This document shows positions 37,143-46,974 of a stretch of 62,074 nucleotides of DNA, in pieces. Origin of the DNA: Firmicutes bacterium AF25-13AC. Its GTDB lineage: Bacteria; Bacillota; Clostridia; Lachnospirales; Lachnospiraceae. Both the position numbers and the translations under genes were made by a program. Below the pieces are notes generated by a model. It saw only the letters and a list, made by a program, of their open reading frames with translations, ran no database searches and had not been told where the DNA came from. Position 1 is the stretch's first letter. Each line of letters starts with the position of its first letter. Where the stretch lies: NCBI GenBank assembly GCA_003478935.1, contig QUFP01000023.1, forward strand, positions 1 through 62,074, given 5' to 3'.

Positions 37143-37995
37143 TCACTGCGGCTTCATTCTTGCGCGATACTGCGTAGGAGTGAGGCCGTATTCCTGTTTA
37201 AAGACCTTCATGAAGTTCTCTGAACAGCTGTAGCCAAGCTGTTCAGCAATAATATTTACTGGTGTATCCGCATATAAAAGGTAACTGACTGCCTTTTGCA
37301 TGCGGATCTTTTTTTGCAGCTGTTTAAAGGTAAAGCCAGTATTCTCCAGAACAAAATGAGAGCAGTAGGAAAGAGAATAGTTAAGCTGATCTGCCAGTCC
37401 GGCAAGCGATGCGCATGTATAGTTTTGCAGCAAATATCGTGCAATGACAGCCATATGAGTCTTCTTAGCAAAATCATGTGATCCAAGAATCGTCATCTCA
37501 CCGTTTCGCATTAATTTATAAAAAAGTGTAAGCAGCAGATGAAAAAGCATTTTATCACTGTAAAGATCAGCTTTCTGACATTCCTGCGCCATTGCATCAA
37601 GCAGTACCCAAGTATCAGGTTCTGCGCTGTCAGTATGGCTGATCAGGCAGTCAGTGCTTTCCTTAGCAAAGACAGACTGCAGAAAAAATTCGCAGAAAAT
37701 ATTGTTGTCAAAAGAAAAAGAAAGCAACTGCTCAAGAACATCAGGTGCGATCAGAAGCTGATACCAGATGCAGTCTTGATTTGGATGAACAAGATGAGCT
37801 GTATCAGGTGGCAAAAAAGCAAAGGAATCAGCGGGCAGAAAAAACGAATCCCCCCCCCAACTCAGCAAGACAGCGTCCTGTTTTTATACAATCAAGCTCA
37901 AAAAAGGTATGATTGTGGCGGCCTTCTGCAGCAGAAGGATTCTTGATGATCGTTATCTGATGGTGGGCAGGAAATAAGATATCACAAGAATACAT
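37143..37995 (-). CDS. AraC family transcriptional regulator, frameshifted at a poly-G tract
   Basis: The regulator has an N-terminal cupin sensor (RHNHTFFELDCIKTGRCLAEL, then DSFFLPADSFAFLPPDTAHLVHP). The C-terminal two-helix-turn-helix domain includes NIIAEQLGYSCSENFMKVFKQEYGLTPTQYRARMK. From ATG 37995 (GAGGTG upstream) the frame breaks at nine G on the coding strand (37850-37858). Eight G would be in frame. The tract may be a phase-variable switch or an indel error. It is divergent from a CUT1-type importer, which it likely activates. The repaired length is about 283 residues. Confidence 0.87.
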
Positions 37996-38114
37996 ATGAA
38001 CACCTCACAAATTTTTCTAATTTATCATACAAAAGAGACAAAAAGCAAAAATAAGAAAACGATTGCGCTTTGCATATTGTACTACAAAGCAAAGAAGAAA
38101 ACAAGTAAAATAAT

Positions 38115-38149
38115 AAAAAACACCAGTATACACCTCAAAAAACACCAGT
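38115..38149 (+). promoter_or_regulatory. Direct repeats, likely AraC-type operator
   Basis: Two copies of AAAAAACACCAGT start at 38115 and 38137, 22 bp apart (two helical turns). The second abuts the putative -35 GTGCAA (38148), with TATAAT at 38171-38176 after a 17-bp spacer. This is the usual layout for activation by an AraC-family protein, whose gene is divergent here. Confidence 0.55.
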
Positions 38150-38247
38150 GCAAATTTAAACGATCAGCATTATAATAAAAACAATATCAAGTTGTCTTTG
38201 AAAAAAATAATATAACATGATTTATCATTATTTTTTTTAAGAAAAAG

Positions 38248-38261
38248 CGAAAACGTTACCG
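38248..38261 (+). promoter_or_regulatory. Cre-like catabolite control site
   Basis: CGAAAACGTTACCG resembles the CcpA site, with the central AAAACGTT intact and the two outer bases off consensus. It lies in the leader of the importer operon, where bound CcpA would block transcription. Confidence 0.4.
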
Positions 38262-38288
38262 CAGACAACAGACAGAAAGGGGAAGAAA

Positions 38289-39740
38289 ATGAATCAAAAA
38301 AAAGCAAAACAGCGCCAGGCTTATGATTATCTCTATTATGTAATTCGCGCTGCCGTTCTGCTGTCGGTTGTCTTTTTGTTTATACCGAGTTTGAATCCGG
38401 CAAGAATTAGTGGAATGATCAATAAGAATCTGTCACTCTTTACGTCAGGTATTTCATATAGTACGTTGACAAATGGTTTTGGCCGTGCATTTAAGAAGGG
38501 ATGGGTATCACAAGAAAGCTTCATGCTTGACTGTGCAGGCGCAATCGTTATGTGTGTTGGCATTGCATCAGGCGTAGCAGCAGCCTGTATGTCACTAGGA
38601 AATATACGCTTAAAGAAGCTAGGAAATATTTTTTCTTTGATAAGCGGTGTGGTGATGACAGCTGGTATAGTGATGATTTCTACTGCATACAAGCAGATAA
38701 GCGCCAGTGAAAAGGTTGATAAAATCGAGCCTATGCTGCCAAAGAGTGTCACAATTATGACCGCATTTGCAGTCATTTTAATCATTTCGTCTATTACAGC
38801 CATACTTCTTCTTAAAAAGCAAAAGAGCGAAAAGAAGTTTGAGATGGAGACAAAGTATACTCTATTTTTGATGCTTATGCCATTTTTGGCACTTGTTGCA
38901 GTATTTTCATATTTGCCGCTTTGGGGCTGGAGATATGCATTCTTTGACTACAAAGCCGGCGATTCTCTGAGCATGGCAAACTTTGTTGGATTTAAGTGGT
39001 TCACAGAGCTTTTGAAAAATCCGGCAACAGTAAAGGATATTGGAAATGTAATGAAAAATACGCTTGGCATGAGCGGAATCGGAATTTTAACAAGCTGGAT
39101 GCCAATGGCATTTGCAATATTCCTTTGTGAGATTAAAAACCTTAAGTTTAGACGTTTTGTTCAGACCTTTACTACTGTTCCAAATTTTATCAGCTGGGTA
39201 TTAGTATACTCAATTGCAACATGCATCTTCTCTACAGATGGATTTTTAAGCAGTATTCTTGTTAATCTTGGAATATGGAGTGAAGGACATAATCTTCTTA
39301 TGAACGGTTCACATACATGGCTTAAGATGTGGCTTTGGGGAACCTGGAAGGGAATCGGATGGAGCGCAATCATTTACATAGCTGGTATCTCAGGTATTGA
39401 CCAGCAGCTCTATGAGGCAGCAACAGTTGACGGCGCAGGACGCTTCCAGCGTATGTGGCACATCACAGTGCCAGGTCTTATTCCGACCTTTTGTGTATTG
39501 CTTTTGATGTCCATTGCAAATGTATTAAGCAACGGCATGGATCAGTATCTTGTGTTCAAGAATGCGACTAATGCGACATCTATACGTGTTTTGGATCTGT
39601 ATGTGTATGAGCTTGGTATTGGACAAGGCTCCATACCGCTGACCACCGTTGTCAGTATGCTCAAATCGGTTATCAGTGTTACGCTTTTGTTTTTAGCAAA
39701 TAGTGCGTCTAAGCTGATCCGTGGTGAGAGTATCGTATAA
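38289..39740 (+). CDS. Sugar-type ABC importer permease, LplB/YteP-like, with N-terminal extension
   Basis: This is a 483-residue permease. The C-terminal 290 residues form a normal CUT1 unit with the EAA loop (QQLYEAATVDGAGRFQRMWHITVPGLIP). The first 190 residues are extra: about four membrane helices absent from typical 300-residue members. It is the first gene of the operon, behind AAAGGGGAAGAAA, and is followed after 10 bp by the second permease. The LplB/YteP resemblance suggests an oligosaccharide or polysaccharide fragment as substrate, not provable here. Confidence 0.86.
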   Translation: MNQKKAKQRQAYDYLYYVIRAAVLLSVVFLFIPSLNPARISGMINKNLSLFTSGISYSTLTNGFGRAFKKGWVSQESFMLDCAGAIVMCVGIASGVAAACMSLGNIRLKKLGNIFSLISGVVMTAGIVMISTAYKQISASEKVDKIEPMLPKSVTIMTAFAVILIISSITAILLLKKQKSEKKFEMETKYTLFLMLMPFLALVAVFSYLPLWGWRYAFFDYKAGDSLSMANFVGFKWFTELLKNPATVKDIGNVMKNTLGMSGIGILTSWMPMAFAIFLCEIKNLKFRRFVQTFTTVPNFISWVLVYSIATCIFSTDGFLSSILVNLGIWSEGHNLLMNGSHTWLKMWLWGTWKGIGWSAIIYIAGISGIDQQLYEAATVDGAGRFQRMWHITVPGLIPTFCVLLLMSIANVLSNGMDQYLVFKNATNATSIRVLDLYVYELGIGQGSIPLTTVVSMLKSVISVTLLFLANSASKLIRGESIV

Positions 39741-39750
39741 GGAGGGGACA

Positions 39751-40716
39751 ATGGCAAAGACAGCACAGGAAAAGGCCGATTTAAAGGCCGAGAAATTATA
39801 TGAAAAAACACATAAAAATATATACCGCACTAGTGTGGGAGATCAAATTTTTAATGTAATCAATTATGTTGTATACACGTTGTTTACGATTATATGTATC
39901 TTTCCATTCTACTATCTGTTTATCAATACGATCAGCGACAACGATCTGGTTGTAAAGGGATTAATAAACTTCATCCCAAGAGGCATTCATTTTGGAAATT
40001 ATGCGGCACTTTTAAATGTAAGTGATTTGATGAGCTCCTTTATCGTATCAGTCACCAGAACTGTGTTTGGTACAGCGCTTATGGTTGCCGCATCAGCCTT
40101 CATAGGCTATCTCGTAACACAGCAGGAGATGTGGGGACGAAAAGTCTGGTACCGTTTTATCGTAATCACGATGTATTTCAATGCCGGATTAATTCCGTGG
40201 TTTTTGAATATGCAGATGCTTGGTCTGACAAATACCTACTGGGCATATATCATCCCAGGTATTGTGGCACCATACAATATTATTCTTGTAAAAACCTACA
40301 TCGAATCTATTCCGAAGGAGCTTGAGGAAAGCGCAAAGATTGACGGCGCTTCTCATATCCGTATATTTGCACAGATTATATGGCCGCTCAGCAAGCCAAT
40401 TTTAGCGACCATTGCGATCTTCGGTGCAGTTGGAAACTGGAACTCATTCACTGATTCTTTGATATTGATGTCATCAAAGCCAGAGCTCTACACACTGCAG
40501 CATCGTCTCTATATTTATTTAAATCAGGCATCCAATTTAAGTGCGTTGATGCAGTCAGGCGGTTCTGTCAGTGATTCAGCAGTAAAGTCAGCACTCAGCG
40601 GCAAGGTAATCAAGTACACAATCTCCATGGTAACGGTTATTCCGATTCTTGTTGTATATCCGTTCATGCAGCGTTACTTTGAAAAGGGAATTATGCTGGG
40701 AGCTGTCAAGGGATAA
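39751..40716 (+). CDS. Sugar-type ABC importer permease, LplC/YtcP-like
   Basis: This 321-residue permease has six membrane helices and the EAA loop PKELEESAKIDGASHIRIFAQIIWPLSKP. The C-terminal FMQRYFEKGIMLGAVKG is typical of the LplC/YtcP group. ATG 39751 follows AAGGAGGGGACA. It pairs with the permease upstream and the binding protein downstream. No dedicated ATPase gene is present, so it probably uses a shared MsmK/UgpC-type ATPase, as is usual in Firmicutes. Confidence 0.9.
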   Translation: MAKTAQEKADLKAEKLYEKTHKNIYRTSVGDQIFNVINYVVYTLFTIICIFPFYYLFINTISDNDLVVKGLINFIPRGIHFGNYAALLNVSDLMSSFIVSVTRTVFGTALMVAASAFIGYLVTQQEMWGRKVWYRFIVITMYFNAGLIPWFLNMQMLGLTNTYWAYIIPGIVAPYNIILVKTYIESIPKELEESAKIDGASHIRIFAQIIWPLSKPILATIAIFGAVGNWNSFTDSLILMSSKPELYTLQHRLYIYLNQASNLSALMQSGGSVSDSAVKSALSGKVIKYTISMVTVIPILVVYPFMQRYFEKGIMLGAVKG

Positions 40717-40772
40717 TAAATGATGTTAACCGCAAGAGCGCGGAGCATATAAAAATTAGGAGGAAGAAAAAT

Positions 40773-42503
40773 ATGAAATTGAGAAAAGCGAGTGCACTGT
40801 TTATGGCGGCAGCTATGTCTGCATCTATGTTTGTTGTTCCGGCAGCAGCAGATGAGACTGAGGATCCTGCAAAGGCTATTCCGGAGGACGTGATTCCGGA
40901 TGAGACTGTTACACTGAATGTATTTGACCAGCTGGCAAACTATTCAGGTGAGCAGATTGGTTGGTTTGGACAGGTCATGTTAGAGAAGTTTAATGTAAAG
41001 TTAAATATCATTCCTGACAGTGATGGAACTTATGAGACACGTATGGAGTCAGGTGATCTTGGTGATCTGGTTATCTGGGGAAATGATGGAGATGAGTATC
41101 TGCAGGCAGTTGATAAGGGCATGCTGTTTGACTGGAATGAGGACGACATTCTTGCCGACTATGGTCCGTACATTGTAGAGCATATGCAGCCGGCGCTTGA
41201 GAAGAATACTCAGATTTCTGGTGGCACCACCTATGGAATCGGATTTGATATTGCAACAGATGCTAATCAGCGTCAGGATATCATGTATGAGTGGGATCTT
41301 CGTTGGGATCTGTATAAGGAGCTTGGCTATCCAGAAATTAAGAACTTAGACGACATGGTAGATGTTCTGGCACAGATGAAGGAACTTTGCCCGACAGATG
41401 ATAATGGAAAGACTACCTATGGCGTATCATTATTTGCAGACTGGGACGGCGATATGGTCATGTTTGTAAAGTCGACTGCATCTGCATATTTTGGCTATGA
41501 TGAATTTGGAATTGGCCTTTATGATTCTGATAAACAGGAGTATCATCCATGCTTAGAGGAGAATGGACCATACCTGACAGCTCTGAAATTCTATAACACT
41601 CTGTACCAGAAGGGACTTTTAGATCCAGATTCCCAGACACAGGGATATGATGGCATGGTAGAGGATTATCAGAATGGTACTGCATTCTTAAACGTATTTA
41701 ACTTCCTTGGATCTTCTCTGTATAATAGCGAAGCACATACAGCAGAGGGCAAGATGATGGCTCCGTGTCCGCCGTCAGAAGCAGAGCCAATCGCTTATGG
41801 CCAGAATATTTATGGCGGAAACAGACCGTGGACCATCGGTGCAAATACTGAGTATCCAGAACTTTGTATGGCAATTATCAACTGGCTTGCAACACCAGAA
41901 GGACGTATGACACTTGAGTATGGTCCAAAGGATGTATGCTGGTACTATGATGAGGATGGAAATACATGCTTTATCGATCTTGGAAAGAGCGCAAAGCTTG
42001 ATGGAAAGACAGAAATGTCTGATGGCTACAGCGGCACCTTCGAAGATGGAAACTTCAAGATCAACAATACAACATGGGCACTTGATACAACAAATCTTGA
42101 TTCAAAGGTTGGCGAGACTTATAACTACAAGAGATGGTCAAGCTTTAACTCTGCAGCAGGTTCTGAGATTGAGCAGGATTGGAGAGATCACAATAACTGC
42201 GAACTGTTTGATGATTACTTTAAGAATGTAAATCTTCATATCGCACCTGGTACCATGTATTCTGCAGGCGTAAGATCTGATGAGCTTCAGCTTGTATGGA
42301 CGCAGGTAACAACATGTATCAAAGAAGGTTCCTGGAAGGCAATCTACGCTTCCTCTGATGAAGAATTTGACAAGATCGTAGCTGATATGGTTGCACAGGC
42401 AAACGAGTATGGCTATGATCAGTGTGTAGAGTTCCAGGAGAATGAGGTAACACTTCGTGCAGCAGCAGAAGATGCAGCAAGAGCCGGAGAGGTTGTTGAG
42501 TAA
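40773..42503 (+). CDS. Extracellular solute-binding protein, family 1
   Basis: This 576-residue secreted binding protein has a signal peptide of about 26 residues, MKLRKASALFMAAAMSASMF and onward to AAA. No lipobox cysteine is seen, which is unusual for a Gram-positive binding protein, so its anchoring is unclear. Many Trp, Asp and Tyr residues fit a carbohydrate ligand. It resembles the LplA-type proteins that pair with these permeases. AGGAGGAAGAAAAAT precedes the ATG and a strong terminator follows the gene. Confidence 0.88.
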   Translation: MKLRKASALFMAAAMSASMFVVPAAADETEDPAKAIPEDVIPDETVTLNVFDQLANYSGEQIGWFGQVMLEKFNVKLNIIPDSDGTYETRMESGDLGDLVIWGNDGDEYLQAVDKGMLFDWNEDDILADYGPYIVEHMQPALEKNTQISGGTTYGIGFDIATDANQRQDIMYEWDLRWDLYKELGYPEIKNLDDMVDVLAQMKELCPTDDNGKTTYGVSLFADWDGDMVMFVKSTASAYFGYDEFGIGLYDSDKQEYHPCLEENGPYLTALKFYNTLYQKGLLDPDSQTQGYDGMVEDYQNGTAFLNVFNFLGSSLYNSEAHTAEGKMMAPCPPSEAEPIAYGQNIYGGNRPWTIGANTEYPELCMAIINWLATPEGRMTLEYGPKDVCWYYDEDGNTCFIDLGKSAKLDGKTEMSDGYSGTFEDGNFKINNTTWALDTTNLDSKVGETYNYKRWSSFNSAAGSEIEQDWRDHNNCELFDDYFKNVNLHIAPGTMYSAGVRSDELQLVWTQVTTCIKEGSWKAIYASSDEEFDKIVADMVAQANEYGYDQCVEFQENEVTLRAAAEDAARAGEVVE

Positions 42504-42528
42504 AACAAAATAAAAATCACTTTTGTTA

Positions 42529-42562
42529 AAAAGGGGTCTGACCATTTGGTCAGACCTCTTTT
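42529..42562. terminator. Bidirectional intrinsic terminator
   Basis: AAAGGGGTCTGACC and GGTCAGACCTCTTT pair with an ATTT loop and end in a T-run. It sits between the converging binding-protein and peptidoglycan-binding genes. Confidence 0.85.
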
Positions 42563-42568
42563 GGCAGA

Positions 42569-43824
42569 TTAATTTAATTCTCCCATTCTCGTAATCCCTA
42601 CATAGATATAACTAATCTTGTACCAGGTGGCAAAGTCTACCACGCCTGTCTGTGGCAGCCCGAAAATATTCTGAAAGGCGCGAACTGCCTCCGCAGTTGC
42701 CTCATCATAGTAGCCAGTTGGCGTGAGGGGAGGAATAGTAGTGTAGACCTCGATATTTCAAGTAATTGCTCCTGAAGCTGCTGTACCTTTGGACCAGAGC
42801 TTCCTACTGTCAAATCATAGCGCGGCCATGATGCCGGGATACCTGCGATCTGCTGTGCAGTATTAATATAGAGATCATCACCATAATAATAGCGAAGAAT
42901 TTCGATAGGTGAATAGCCCTGCTCGCCAAGCGATGCCGATCCCCACTGGCTCATCCAGTTAGGGCATGAAACACGCTTTCCATCGCAGTACTGAGTCAAA
43001 ATGGGCTGTCGCACATCAGGACGTGACAGATACTGGTCAAAAATCTCATCAACGATAATAGAAATGGAATCAAAAATATTGCGTCCATAAATCCATTTAT
43101 GATCATATGCAGTTGATGATGTTATTGTAAAATCATAGCCTTGATTGCGGTACCATTCTGTATATACACGGTTGAGCGTGAAAGACATGATTGCCAGGAT
43201 ATTTGACACAAGAGCACTTTCAGGCCACGTTGCATAAATTTCACTGGAAGCTACATTTTTAATATAATCTCTGTAAGGCACGTAGTAATCTGGTGCCGTG
43301 CGATCAGATGGTGTGCCGTCATGGACAACAATAGTTTCTGGAATAACTACACGGCTTAATACAACCTCACCTGACTCGTAGGAGGGTTTTACCTCGGCCT
43401 CAGGATTTTTAGGGGGATAGGTGCCATAAAGTGTATGCTCAGGAATCTCAATTAAATTATTTAAACTAGATCCAATAGGACGAAGACGTGCCATCTGGAT
43501 GGCAGTCTGGTCAGGAAGCACCTCAGTACCTCGAATAGTAAGAGGTTCAAAGCCAGGTGCACTGATCGTGAGAATCAGTGCAGAATAAGGGCGTGGTTCA
43601 TCAGGCTTTAGGCTGTAGTCAATAGGCGGTGTTGCGACAGATAAATCAGGTGTTTGACCGACAGAATTTGTTGAAAGCTCCTCCAAAATCGTGTCAGGAT
43701 CAGATTCGTCAGCGATAGAAACGCTGGCACCATCAATAGGATAATTATTTTGTGCAGAAAGAACAGTAGTCAAAAGAAAGCCGCTGTCAGGCGTGTCAGA
43801 AGAAAACGAGCGAAGAAGACTCAT
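42569..43824 (-). CDS. Peptidoglycan-binding domain protein, frameshifted near the C-terminus
   Basis: This is a protein of about 418 residues. The N-terminal part looks like a carboxypeptidase-regulatory/Ig-type beta domain (LLTTVLSAQNNYPIDGASVSI). A middle part of unknown type follows (AIMSFTLNRVYTEWYRNQGYDFTITSST), resembling spore-cortex-associated proteins. The C-terminal peptidoglycan-binding-1 repeat is VGSSGPKVQQLQEQL. The frame breaks near 42752 and closes at 42637. The correct frame (PTGYYDEATAEAVRAFQNIFGLPQTG) runs to 42569. One missing base restores it. No signal peptide is seen. Confidence 0.78.
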
Positions 43825-43889
43825 AAATTTAGAAATCCTTTCACATCAGCGTAAATCCCTATTAGTATATGCACAATTCTTCATAGGCA

Positions 43890-43922
43890 TGAAAAAAGCC
43901 ACGGGAAACCCCGTGGCTTTAT
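43890..43922 (-). terminator. Intrinsic terminator of the lactonase gene
   Basis: AAAGCCACGGG and CCCGTGGCTTT form an 11-bp stem with an A-rich flank. On the minus strand it ends in six T. Confidence 0.85.
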
Positions 43923-43928
43923 ATAACT

Positions 43929-44984
43929 TTATCCCTCAATCGGAACAATCTTACAGCAGTTAGGTGTATCAACTTTAAGCGGACGGCCATTCATAACAAG
44001 AAGACCTTTCTCGTAATCAACAGTAAAGAAAGTAATAGAGTTAGAATTCTTGTTAATACTTGCAACATGCTTATTATCCGGGAAGACAGAAATGTGCTTC
44101 GGGAAATCACCGCTGATTGGAAGAACGCATTTCATATAAAGAAGGCCGTTCTCCGGATCACGCTCATACAGTGCAAAGCTGTTGTCTCCGGCATTAGAGC
44201 AAAACAGATACTTATCATCGCTTGTAAACTGCATTGCACATGCAGCAGACTGCTCGTCATATTTCTTTGGCAGTGTGGATACAAGCTGCTTAAACTGAAA
44301 CTCAGGCTCATTTGGATGAGGAAGATAATTATAGACTGTTACATAATTCTTCAGCTCAGAGATCATGTACATATGACGGTCATCCTTTGAGAAGAGCATA
44401 CGAAGCGGTGCAGAATTTAATTCACAGTGAATGATATCGGCAAGTGTAAGATGACCATTAGAGTGATCAAAACGATATGCCTTAATGTTATCAAGACCAG
44501 TATCTACCATGCAGAGGAACTTTTCATCAGGAGTAAACTGAACGCATGTGACATGTGGACGGAAATTACGCTCACCGATTGTACCAGTACCGTGATCAAA
44601 GATTTCAGATGCAATGCTTCCAACAGAACCATCCTCATTGATATTAAGAATAGTCATCTTACCATCGTGATAACCAGCAGTAACTAAAAACTTTCCAGCC
44701 TTATCAACAGTCAGATAACAGGTACGCATACCGCGGATAGAAGCGGTGTTTAAATATTCAAGATCACCATCTGGAAGAATTTTAAATGCGGCAACACCCT
44801 CATCAACAACAGAATACAAATATTTGTTATTGCGGGAAGCAACAAGATAAGAAGAATTGTTGACAGAAACTTCCTTTCGTTTTGTAAAGATGCCCTTTTC
44901 TACATCTACGTCCATAATGCTGATGCCTTTGCTGGAACCATAATAGGTGTAAGAGCCTACATATGCAACATATTTTTGTGCCAT
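43929..44984 (-). CDS. Lactonase family seven-bladed beta-propeller (6-phosphogluconolactonase-like)
   Basis: This 351-residue soluble protein has repeated beta-propeller blades (YVGSYTYYGSSKGISIMDVD, HVTCVQFTPDEKFLCMVDTG, CAMQFTSDDKYLFCSNAGDNSF, HISVFPDNKHVAS). It matches the YkgB/lactonase family, in which some members open 6-phosphogluconolactone. The substrate is unproven. ATG is placed at 44984 because AGGAGGTTTAC lies just upstream; the frame extends to TTG 45065. It is divergent from the polyamine regulator, with 337 bp between. Confidence 0.8.
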   Translation of the reverse strand: MAQKYVAYVGSYTYYGSSKGISIMDVDVEKGIFTKRKEVSVNNSSYLVASRNNKYLYSVVDEGVAAFKILPDGDLEYLNTASIRGMRTCYLTVDKAGKFLVTAGYHDGKMTILNINEDGSVGSIASEIFDHGTGTIGERNFRPHVTCVQFTPDEKFLCMVDTGLDNIKAYRFDHSNGHLTLADIIHCELNSAPLRMLFSKDDRHMYMISELKNYVTVYNYLPHPNEPEFQFKQLVSTLPKKYDEQSAACAMQFTSDDKYLFCSNAGDNSFALYERDPENGLLYMKCVLPISGDFPKHISVFPDNKHVASINKNSNSITFFTVDYEKGLLVMNGRPLKVDTPNCCKIVPIEG

Positions 44985-45139
44985 AAAAGTAAACCTCCTA
45001 GTTATATAAATGCCGCTGCATCTGCCTGATTTACACTCAAAACGGCTGCAGACAGATTCATTCAAATCATGTGGCAGAGTCTGCTAAACTGCCATACCTA
45101 AGCATACCACATTTTGGGAAAATATTCAAATAAAATCGC

Positions 45140-45167
45140 TTGACAACATAAAAAAAATAGGTATAAT
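45140..45167 (+). promoter_or_regulatory. Promoter of the XRE-cupin/pot genes
   Basis: TTGACA (45140-45145), 16-bp spacer, TATAAT (45162-45167). Confidence 0.65.
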
Positions 45168-45179
45168 TGTCTATTGTGA

Positions 45180-45196
45180 GTTTAGCAAAACTAAAC
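45180..45196 (+). promoter_or_regulatory. Possible operator: GTTTAG-CAAAA-CTAAAC
   Basis: A perfect 6-5-6 inverted repeat lies just after the predicted start of transcription. GTTTAGC recurs about 60 bp further on. It is a good candidate for self-repression by the XRE-cupin protein. The rest of the 337-bp gap holds no gene that I can support. Confidence 0.45.
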
Positions 45197-45321
45197 CTGA
45201 GGTTTAATATTAGAATTGCAGAAATGATACAAAACATTTTGTTTAGCTTTACTTCGCTTTTACAAACCATGTTTTATTGTGTGTTTTTTGCAGTCACATG
45301 GATGCAATATGGGAGGCAAAT

Positions 45322-45855
45322 GTGGAAATCGGACAGAGGATAAAGCAGCTGAGAATCATGAAGGGGCTGACGCAGGAAGAGCTGGCAGACCGCGCGGAGT
45401 TATCGAAGGGCTTTATATCACAGGTAGAGAGGGATCTGACATCTCCGTCGATTGCGACACTGATGGATATTTTACAGTGTCTGGGCGTTTCTGTCAGCGA
45501 GTTTTTTACAGAAGAGCCCGAAGAACAGATTGTATTTACAAAGGAGGATTACTTTGTTAAGAAGGATGAAGAGAATAAAAATACGATTGAGTGGATCGTT
45601 CCAAATGCACAGAAAAATCAGATGGAACCCATTCTTTTGAAATTAGAGCCAGGAGGATCAACAGATCCAGACAACCCGCATGAGGGAGAGGAGTTTGGAT
45701 ATGTCTTAAACGGCGCTGTCACAATTCATCTGGGAAATAAGGTTTACCGGGCAAAAAAGGGAGAAACCTTTTACTATGTATCTGGTAAGCAGCATTACTT
45801 AACATCAAAGCTAGGCGCGACAGTACTTTGGATTAGTTCACCGCCGACGTTTTGA
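45322..45855 (+). CDS. XRE family regulator with C-terminal cupin domain
   Basis: This is a 177-residue regulator. The N-terminal helix-turn-helix is GQRIKQLRIMKGLTQEELADRAELSKGFISQVERD. Residues about 110-175 form a small cupin (HEGEEFGYVLNGAVTIHLGNKVYRAKKGETFYYVSGKQHYLTS). This PuuR-like design often controls polyamine genes, which fits potABCD downstream. GTG 45322 is favoured because GGGAGG lies seven bases upstream; ATG 45298 lacks a ribosome site. Confidence 0.87.
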   Translation: MEIGQRIKQLRIMKGLTQEELADRAELSKGFISQVERDLTSPSIATLMDILQCLGVSVSEFFTEEPEEQIVFTKEDYFVKKDEENKNTIEWIVPNAQKNQMEPILLKLEPGGSTDPDNPHEGEEFGYVLNGAVTIHLGNKVYRAKKGETFYYVSGKQHYLTSKLGATVLWISSPPTF

Positions 45856-45900
45856 TCAGGTATCAGAAAAAATGTGTGAAAGGTATGGTTTTATATTACA

Positions 45901-46974
45901 ATGAAAGAATCACTGGTTAAATTGGAGGGTATCACAAAAAGCTATGATGGGCAGATGATACTAGATGATTTAAATCTTGATATTTATCAAAATTCATTTG
46001 TAACGCTGTTAGGACCAAGCGGCTGCGGAAAGACCACAACGCTTCGTATCATCGGCGGTTTTGAGACACCTGACAAGGGAAAGGTTATTTTTGACGGACA
46101 GGATATTACATCACTTCCGCCTCATAAGAGAGCATTAAATACTGTATTCCAGAAATATGCACTCTTTCCTAATATGACAATAGAGGAAAACATTGCTTTT
46201 GGCTTAAAGATCAAGAAAAAGTCAAAGCAGTATATTAAAGATAAGATTGCATATGCATTAAAGCTTGTTAACCTGAAAGGTTACGAGAAGCGTATGCCAG
46301 ATTCTCTTTCAGGAGGACAGCAGCAGCGTATTGCGATTGCGCGCGCTATTGTAAATGAGCCTAAGGTGCTTCTTCTTGATGAACCGCTTGGTGCACTTGA
46401 CTTAAAACTCCGTCAGGACATGCAGTATGAGCTGATTCGTATGAAAAAAGAGCTTGGCATTACCTTTATCTATGTCACACACGACCAGGAAGAGGCACTT
46501 ACAATGTCCGACCATATCATTGTAATGAACCAGGGCTATATTCAGCAGCAGGGTTCTCCGGAAAAGATCTATAACGAGCCAGAGAATGCATTCGTTGCAG
46601 ATTTTATCGGTGATAGCAACATCATCGGTGCAACCTTCATTCAAGACGAGCTTGTAGAGATTTTAGGAAGCCGTTTTGCATGTGTGGATAAAGGCTTTGG
46701 AAGAAATAAGCCAGTTGATGTCGTGATTCGTCCAGAGGATGTAGATCTTTTGCCAGAGGGTCAGGGAAGTCTCGAGGGAGTAGTTACTCATATGATCTTT
46801 AAGGGTGTACATTACGAGATGGAGGTCATGGCCGGAGGTTTTGAGTGGCTTGTCCACAGTACTGACATGTTCCAGGTTGGAACAAAGGTAAGCATCCATG
46901 TCGATCCGTTTGACATTCAGATTATGAACAAGCCGGAATCCGAGGATGAGGAGGCGATGGGGGTCCATGAATAA
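45901..46974 (+). CDS. potA: Spermidine/putrescine ABC transporter ATPase
   Basis: This 357-residue ATPase has Walker [13 protein letters not shown], signature LSGGQQQR, Walker [12 protein letters not shown] and the H-loop HDQEEAL. A TOBE-type C-terminal domain begins near residue 235. It drives uptake of polyamines with PotB, PotC and PotD, which follow in order. The PotB start overlaps its last eight bases. Confidence 0.93.
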   Translation: MKESLVKLEGITKSYDGQMILDDLNLDIYQNSFVTLLGPSGCGKTTTLRIIGGFETPDKGKVIFDGQDITSLPPHKRALNTVFQKYALFPNMTIEENIAFGLKIKKKSKQYIKDKIAYALKLVNLKGYEKRMPDSLSGGQQQRIAIARAIVNEPKVLLLDEPLGALDLKLRQDMQYELIRMKKELGITFIYVTHDQEEALTMSDHIIVMNQGYIQQQGSPEKIYNEPENAFVADFIGDSNIIGATFIQDELVEILGSRFACVDKGFGRNKPVDVVIRPEDVDLLPEGQGSLEGVVTHMIFKGVHYEMEVMAGGFEWLVHSTDMFQVGTKVSIHVDPFDIQIMNKPESEDEEAMGVHE

